Assembly (NCBI RefSeq): GCF_026210795.1 | Contig: NC_089457.1 | Coordinates: 1,116,001 to 1,180,000, forward strand | Direction of reading: 5' to 3' | DNA length: 64,000 nucleotides | Source of the DNA: Rhizophagus irregularis | Taxonomy: Eukaryota > Glomeromycota > Glomeromycetes > Glomerales > Glomeraceae | In this document: positions 58,201 to 64,000 of the stretch, piece by piece | How positions within the stretch are numbered: position 1 is the first letter of the stretch | Layout of the letters: the number at the start of each line of letters is the position of its first letter | Translations under genes and position numbers: made by a program | The notes under the pieces: generated by a model | Database searches by the model: none | Seen by the model: only the letters and a program-made list of their open reading frames with translations | What the model was told of the DNA's origin: nothing

Positions 58201-60675
58201 GCCGGACTTGCTGCGACTACTCCGTTGGCTTTGTCATTCCTTAAACTTCCTTTCTCAATTCAGAATGCTTTTTATCAGTTCCTTTCTTCCCATATCGCAT
58301 CTTGGCAAAAAATTTTCACTCATCCAGATTTCAAAGACTTTGCCCTTTATGCTATCTCCTATCTTCAAGGATATTTGGGTGCTGAAAGCTGCCCAACAGT
58401 TATTAACCTGGAACCATGGACACAAGTTGTTTCTTTGCAGACACATACTTTGTTTAATTCATTGTTGTTTTCTTCGCGTTTGAATATCACGTGGTTCCTC
58501 CCTTTCCGACCTCCGAGGCAGGATCTGCAACCAGCATTGTCGCTTCAATCCATTTTACCGCATTTGATTTTTCAGACTGCTTGGAAACTCTGGAAACAAT
58601 TGAATATTTTTGTACTTGCCCAGTTAGCATCTCCTTGTGGACGTTATCTTATGAATTGGTCTGATCTTCGTTACTTTAGTATCATTGGTCGTAAAGGACG
58701 GATCTCTACCTGGTTTAATTTTATTAAAAATAATTTTCTTTCTTCTTCTTCTTCTTCTTTATTGTTACCTTCGTATTTTATTAATTCTTCTTTTACTTTA
58801 GCTTCACCTTGTTTATTAGATCATACTGTTAAAGATTATCACTTTTATCCTCAATGGGCTATCAATTTTGATTCTGCTACCCAAACTTTATCCATAGGCC
58901 GTGTCTGTATCACCTACAAGAAACAAAACTCTGCTATCATGTCTCATTGGCTCCCGGTATCTTCTTCTGCTGATGAACGATCTTACAATCCTTGTTCTGG
59001 TTGTTCCTTTAATATCCCAGCTTTATCCAAGAAATCTGCAATCAAATAACGCTGTAATAGTGAGAAATGCTTTTTTAATGTGATCTTATCAGAAACCGTA
59101 GGCTACCCTACCAGAAACGCCAAAGTATTTGCGGCTTACCTTCCCATAACTTTGTTTACTTCATGGAGTTATGCTACTTCTTTGGCCCTTGTTCATTTGA
59201 CAAACCCGTCTTTACCTACTTCTTCCGTCCTTTCTCCTTCCCTTACGGATAAGATCGAAGATGATGTTTTACCACTTTCTGTACAATGTTTGTACACCGA
59301 TGGTTCCTACCATATTGCCAAAGACTCTTTACCTTCTTTCATGACTTCTGCCTGGCTTGCTCTTGATGACGATGGATTTATCCTTGAATCTTCATCCTTA
59401 CAACTTCCTTCATGTTTTCCTTCAGCCGTACGCTCTGAGATTTATGCTGTTGTGTTAGGATTAAACGCTCTTTCCCATGGCTCTTCAATCTCTATTTATA
59501 CCGATTGTAGTCAGTTAATTTCTTTATGGAAACGCTTTGTTGATGTTCCCTTCTCGCCGAAGTTGCTTCGTGAATACAATCACCTTCTCTGGCTTTCTAT
59601 TCGACAACTTGTCAAGGACCGTAACCTTAAAGTCGATTTGATTAAAGTCCCTGCTCATTGTGATGACTCCTATAATATACAAGTAGATTCCCTGACCAAA
59701 GATGCTCATTCGTCTTTACAACCTACTGTTTCACCGTTGGCATTTTGTTATGCTCCTTGCTTATTAACCTTTAATTCTTTGCCCATTGACATGAATATTC
59801 GGCACTTCCTCCGCTTTATAGTGGATGCTCGCGCTCTTTTATCTTTCTGTTCAATGGCACGATTCACTGCTCTTGGCTCCCCTTCACTCTTTGACTGGGC
59901 TGGTATACATTTTTGCCTTTCACAAATTAAAGGTTTTGCTTCACATAAGAATGGTCGTCCTGAATTTTGGATCTTTCATCTCAAACTTCTTTTGGACATG
60001 CTGCCTACTTTAACTACTCTTCAACAACGCAAACCTTATTTATACTCCCTGGATTGGCTTTGTCCACAATGCAACTCTGCTCCTGAAGATTTAAACCATC
60101 TTTGGATTTGTCCTTATATCCTTCCGGAACTCAATCCATGTTTAACACATCGCTCTGAAGTTGTTAAATTCAGAGATTCCTGTCTATCCTCGTTCTTATC
60201 TTTGAAACCTTTGGATTCTACTTTCCAAACTGGATTCTCTGCTTTAGATTGTTGGGACTATGAAACTCCTTCTCCATCCTGTCTTTGGCTTACTAGAGGA
60301 TTGATACCCGCGCATTTGACGACGTTTCTGAAACAATATTTCTCTCTCTCTATTATCTACAAGACTATTTCTCCTCTTTTTAATGACTTCCAGGTCGAAT
60401 TATATGGTGAAATTTGGCTATGTCGGAATGTTCTTTTCCATGCTTGGGAAGAGACACAGGGTATCTCGGCTGCTTCCGAATTACGTGGCCCATCTTCATT
60501 ACCTCTTTCTATTAATACTTCTTCACAACCTCACAACTTTTCTCTGGCGGCAGTTTCTCAGGATTCCTGGATTTCTTGGATATCCTCTTTTATAATTCGG
60601 GGTGGATCATGGATCTCGCACTTGGATTTTCTGCGCCGCTTAACAGTTCAACCTCTTAGGATTTCTTTCTGGTAA
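55286..60675 (+). pseudogene. LINE ORF2: endonuclease, reverse transcriptase, RNase H, broken
   Basis: Endonuclease (55330-56050): PHNGVGILLRNPLYKHVQ, PWKGRLLKLDLFFHQTKIS, ILGDFNID. Linker SRLKQKKEMRTIF (56100). Reverse transcriptase: NNKASGPSKISYEMIKHL (about 56980), QDISKAFDSMD (57390; catalytic Asp) and LTFMDDST (57725; catalytic Asp pair, with Met in place of the usual Ala). RNase H (59290-59700): LYTDGSYH, RSEIYAVVLGLNAL, IYTDCSQLI, PAHCDDSYNIQVDSLTKDAH, giving D-E-D catalytic residues. C-terminal zinc knuckle CPQCNSAPEDLNHLWIC (60060). Breaks: frameshifts near 55340, 55930 and 57150; stops TAA at about 56609, TGA at 57499-57501, TAA at 59047-59049. Not functional. Confidence 0.82.
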
Positions 60676-60934
60676 CGGACTGGATTTTTGGATGTTGGAT
60701 AGTTGACTCACACTGGCCTTCGGGTAAAGTTGGGGTATGCGATTCTGTAATAGTTTAGTTTTTCTTTGCTTTAAATTATTTTAAATTTAAATTTAGATTT
60801 CTTTACTTGTATGAGTCGTGAAGCTACTCTTTTTATTTTTTATTAGTCTATTTTCTTATTTTTGTAATATTGTTCGATTATAATTTCGAAGTTAAAATAT
60901 AAATAAAAGATAAAGTCATAAAACTGTTTGCACA

Positions 60935-60949
60935 GGAAAAGGATAAAAC
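60935..60949. repeat. Target-site copy 4, 3' side of the LINE
   Basis: Exact AAAAGGATAAAACTA, followed by CCACCAATTGATTCG of MITE X2, in line with the uninterrupted X1. Confidence 0.9.
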
Positions 60950-61230
60950 TACCACCAATTGATTCGTCTCAGTGAGACGATTCTAACAAGCTATGATACA
61001 TCTTTGTACGATTATTAGATGCCAAGTTATTTAATATATGCTTTATATAATTGTGATTATAAACGGTTCTTTTTAATATAAGATTTTTGAGGATAGGTGT
61101 GATAGTGACTATAGATAGATTGTGACTATATAGGATAGATTTTAATAATAAAGTGTTTTGAACATTCAACTGGTGTGACTATATAGTAGAATGTGACTAT
61201 AACGGGAGTGACTATAGAGGGAGTTGACTG
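60950..61230. mobile_element. X2, right part
   Basis: Matches X1 from about 13275 to its end and finishes GAGTTGACTG followed by TA. Contains the same 66-codon chance frame as X1. Confidence 0.82.
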
Positions 61231-61317
61231 TATAACACTCTTAAGTCTAAAGAAAATCTTAATAAATTATGTGAGAAGTTGTTATTACGTTATAATAAAC
61301 TAAATGAAAAATATCTT

Positions 61318-61773
61318 TTACGTGGCTAGTATTCTATTCATTTCTTCTGTGATTTTTTTGCCTCTCTTATCTTCTTTCTCACAAAATGCTTCTAATTCCT
61401 CATTGCTTATATTTAAACTTTTTGAGCTTATTGAAGCTAGTGGTGTTTGAATAATAGGTAATTCAGAGATACGAACGGATTTAGACTTAGTTTTTTTTCC
61501 TCCAAACTTTTTTACCTTACTTCCAGAAATAACATTACATTCCACAGGGTCTGCTTGCTGAGGCGAACCAGGTTCTTCCGAAAATCGATTTATGTCTTTA
61601 GGATCTATTTGTGGATGGACTCCTCTCCATATTTGATATACCTGTTGTGATGATATTTTGTACTTGTTAGTCATAGCTTCTGATGCTTGCTTCATTGAAT
61701 TTTTAGCTTTAATAATATCCTGAATATCTTCAGCTGATAGGGGGGTCGCATCTGAACGCAGATACCGAAGCAT
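61318..61773 (-). CDS. Helix-turn-helix-like protein, 151 aa, possibly viral
   Basis: Starts MLRYLRSDATPLSAEDIQDI. Residues 20-55 (IIKAKNSMKQASEAMTNKYK, then ISSQQVYQIWRG) look like a helix-turn-helix of the Homeodomain-like/resolvase type. The middle is basic (KVKKFGGKKTKSKSVR) and the end charged (ELEAFCEKEDKRGKKITEEM). Intronless and less AT-rich than its transposon neighbours. DNA binding is a fair inference; the family is not certain. It is the first intact gene right of the transposon pile-up. Confidence 0.55.
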   Translation of the reverse strand: MLRYLRSDATPLSAEDIQDIIKAKNSMKQASEAMTNKYKISSQQVYQIWRGVHPQIDPKDINRFSEEPGSPQQADPVECNVISGSKVKKFGGKKTKSKSVRISELPIIQTPLASISSKSLNISNEELEAFCEKEDKRGKKITEEMNRILAT

Positions 61774-62024
61774 TTTTTACAGATAGATATAAAAAAAATC
61801 TTTCGAAAAATTATCGGTGTATTTTCGATATAATTTTGATATTTAATCGATTTTTATTCGATATTATCAATTTATTTTTAGTAGATTCGGTACATTCGAT
61901 CTATCTGATATATTCAGTATATTCGGTGTATTCAGTACTATCGATATATTTTTGGTAGATTCAGTCCAGAAATTTTTAGACACATTTTTTTTTTATATTA
62001 GCAACTAAGCCGAAAAAAAAGGCT
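61774..62024. other. AT-rich spacer with TATTCGGTA-type words
   Basis: Words such as ATATTCAGTATATTCGGTGT and TTTTGGTAGATTC recur irregularly. No gene. Could be the promoter side of the two divergent neighbours. Confidence 0.4.
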
Positions 62025-63010
62025 ATGACTAATGTATATACCTTGAAAAATATCAATAATAAAGATAATGATTCCTTTAAGGGGATCGGACAACGACTTG
62101 GTGGTACATATTAGCAAGAGCTTAAAGAAAAATTATATTCCACTATTAAATCTAAAGCCGAAATTAATGATCTCAGCGAAAAGCTGGTAGATAAGTACAA
62201 TGAGCGAGAAAAGGAGTTTGAAAATAAAGCTAGCCAGTTAAACGCGTCCACTACTAAAGTTAGATCCCAACTTATTTCTGAACGAAAGTCTCATTGTAAG
62301 AACCAACGTGAACTTGAAGCCAAATATACTGCCGAAATCAAATTGCTCAAATCAAATATTAAAACACTAAAGAGAGAGGCAACTTTGGCCTAGAAAGCTT
62401 CATTCGATGATAAGGTCCAGATTCTTTCTCTTGAAGTTAAAATACATGAATTGGAAGGTAAGTTGGAGGACTTGAAACCAGATCTGATGTTTCATGATTC
62501 TGATGTAATGGGAGGAATGATAGAAGAGCCGGCTCAAATAAACGGTTCCTCTGGGACCAACTCATCCGATCCCAAAGAGATCGATTCTCTCAGGCTTGAA
62601 TTGAAATGAGCGAATGAGGACCTTAATTCGAAAAATTATACAATAGAATGTATGGAAAAAGGGATAGAAGCGTCAGATAGCATATACAAACGGAAGCTGG
62701 ATATTCGGTCTTCAGAACGATTAAAATTGATGGAGGAAAATAGTTCTCTCAAGGACCAGTTAGTGTTAAAGAAAGATAATAAAGTGGATACTCCACCCCG
62801 CCTATGAATGATTCATCGCAACTTGGTCCTGAAGGGACCCCTTCCACTTTTAATCATCCGTCCCATATAATTTCTGTAGGTGGCGCAGAAGCGGTATCCT
62901 TACCAGAAACTGCTCCTATCATCACGAGCCCCTTGAGGTCACCTATGTTAATATATTCTATACTTGCCCTAGTACTTATTACGATTATATGCTTCATGGC
63001 CAGGAAATAG
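62025..63010 (+). pseudogene. Coiled-coil protein with C-terminal membrane anchor, decayed, possibly viral
   Basis: One long frame from about 62025 reads as a coiled coil: KSKAEINDLSEKLVDKYNER, SQLISERKSHCKNQRELE, IKLLKSNIKTLKREA, VQILSLEVKIHELEGKLED, SERLKLMEENSSLKDQ. In-frame stops interrupt at about 62113 (TAG), 62391 (TAG) and 62608 (TGA). Near 62800 a frameshift in a C-rich stretch moves the frame to a tail with ISVGGAEAVSLPETAP and a single hydrophobic segment (MLIYSILALVLITIICFMA) ending RK, a tail anchor. All three stops fit one C-to-T change (CAG or CGA). It resembles structural or membrane proteins of large viruses in design only; no family was recognised. Confidence 0.5.
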
Positions 63011-63088
63011 TAAAATTCGTGGAAAAAAGATGGCTGGTATTTCTTTCACGAAAAATACGCAGATAGGCTGGGAATGATACCTAATCAT

Positions 63089-63430
63089 CTACCATATAAG
63101 AACTGGCACTAGTGGGACTTCTTCGAATCTTTTTTGAATGCAGTCTAATACTTTTTTTGATAAATCTTCGGGGGGAAAGGTTATTAAGACTTTTTCTGCG
63201 TCAGCCACCGTACATGCTAGTAACCATCCAATATGAATGAACTCACCTCCCTTACCATTATGCCCATGCTGTAGTAAAAATCGATAGTCATCTATTACAA
63301 TATCCGTCATTTTCTCCTGATCCACTATTATTTTACGAAACACCTGCTTGTCCTCTTCTATGATCGGGAGACAAATTTCGTTAGGTTCAAAGCCTATGTA
63401 CTGGGAAACTTGATCGCGTAGTTCAGCCAT
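63089..63430 (-). CDS. Hypothetical protein, 113 aa, possibly viral
   Basis: Starts MAELRDQVSQYIGFEPNEIC. Mixed alpha/beta character, no signal peptide, one central FIHIGWLLACTVADAEKVLI segment. Intronless. Not recognised. It is one of three minus-strand single-exon genes in this stretch; composition matches the neighbours and not the transposons. Confidence 0.5.
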   Translation of the reverse strand: MAELRDQVSQYIGFEPNEICLPIIEEDKQVFRKIIVDQEKMTDIVIDDYRFLLQHGHNGKGGEFIHIGWLLACTVADAEKVLITFPPEDLSKKVLDCIQKRFEEVPLVPVLIW

Positions 63431-63693
63431 TATACCAATAAAGCTTATCTTTAAAATATGCAGATTTTTGGCTGATCGTAAACTTTGATATGCAAAATAC
63501 TAATGATTATCTCTGGGCATATCTGAGGTCAGGCTAAGTCGCATGTGACTGGCTATATGATTGGAGGTCAGAAGTTCGAAGATAGAAATTGAAGTTAGCC
63601 GGTATTATTGCACGAGAAAAATATATAAATAATATTATAAGTTTTCTTAGCTGAAATTGCTATACCTCCGCTAGAATACTTAATATAATTTAT

Positions 63694-63987
63694 TTAAGTG
63701 CTTTGCTTTACTGCCTCCGGCTCGGTCACATCCTCAAGATGGAAATACCATAAATTACTAATCTCATCTAGTGCCCCAATTTCTGATATGTGAGGTAAGG
63801 AAGGTAGGTCAGCAATTATCTCATTTTTTCGCATGGATGAAACTGGTCCGATTTCTTCTGGAATTGACACATGCTCTTTGTAATGCATATGATAGACCAA
63901 TTTGTGAAAGAATAAATTATACTCTTCAATACACTTTGCAAGCTCGCTAGGATATCGAGCAAAATCAGAGTATATTTTTTCCTTCAT
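63694..63987 (-). CDS. Hypothetical protein, 97 aa or longer
   Basis: Starts MKEKIYSDFARYPSELAKCI at 63985-63987. Acidic, with VSIPEEIGPVSSMRKNEII and a C-terminus rich in Glu. The frame may open further upstream beyond the window edge, so the start is provisional. Intronless, not recognised. The gap 63431-63693 holds no gene. Confidence 0.45.
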   Translation of the reverse strand: MKEKIYSDFARYPSELAKCIEEYNLFFHKLVYHMHYKEHVSIPEEIGPVSSMRKNEIIADLPSLPHISEIGALDEISNLWYFHLEDVTEPEAVKQST

Positions 63988-64000
63988 TTCGTCATTTACC

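Larger units (their letters stand above)
53213..60934 (+). mobile_element. LINE (APE-RT-RNase H type), near full length, degenerate
   Basis: Body of a two-ORF non-LTR retrotransposon with a leader of 22 bp before the ORF1 ATG and a 3' tail ending TAAAGTCATAAAACTGTTTG. The domain order endonuclease, reverse transcriptase, RNase H fits fungal LINE clades such as Tad. Frameshifts and stops are found in every domain, so it is a fossil. Outer flanks are the duplicated target site at 51205 and 60935. Confidence 0.85.

Overview
The window is eukaryotic, AT-rich, intron-bearing DNA. It is dominated by nested mobile elements and looks like the genome of an early-diverging fungus, most likely an arbuscular mycorrhizal fungus (Glomeromycotina, Rhizophagus-like). 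That placement is an inference from Plavaka-type transposases, Tc1/hAT/LINE fragments, short AT-rich introns and an asfarvirus-like DNA polymerase fragment (asfarvirus-related endogenous DNA is, as I recall, reported from Rhizophagus). I could not run a search.

Layout. 1-288: 5' end of a host gene for a secreted cupin (DUF985 type). 289-17390: almost gene-free. It holds a Mutator-like non-autonomous element, several MITEs with clear target-site duplications (TSDs), a decayed Tc1/mariner-like transposase split by a 1.2-kb fold-back element, and a block of minisatellites. 17381-19566: a small zinc-finger gene divergent from a B-family DNA polymerase whose 3'-5' exonuclease half survives with one stop codon and is then cut off by a transposon end. 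61318-64000: small genes plus a decayed coiled-coil/membrane-anchor gene, possibly the same viral segment. The 42 kb between is a transposon pile-up.

The pile-up. Three copies of a Plavaka (CACTA-like) element share one plan: a zinc-finger Plavaka transposase and an unknown acidic accessory gene transcribed divergently from a common ~1.1-kb intergenic region, between CATCAG terminal repeats with repetitive subterminal DNA. Copy A (19555-34672) is truncated and carries copy C (21602-29725), inserted with a TT duplication; the empty site is preserved in copy D. Copy D (34673-44188) is full length, encodes a seven-exon 852-residue transposase that reads intact, and holds a third four-exon Myb/SANT-type gene. 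D's two flanks do not match each other, so a recombination or assembly join must be considered.

44189-61230 is a TA-type MITE (X2) split by two opposite-facing LINEs. In both, a ~1-kb non-coding unit ('M', with tRNA-like pol III boxes at its 5' end) sits upstream of the LINE body and is separated from it by a copy of that locus's own 15-16 bp target-site duplication: target-M-target-LINE in one locus and target-M-target-M-target-LINE-target in the other. This is the most unusual arrangement in the window. A hAT element has inserted into one M unit. Premature stops across unrelated elements are mostly of a type explained by C-to-T change, suggesting methylation-linked decay.
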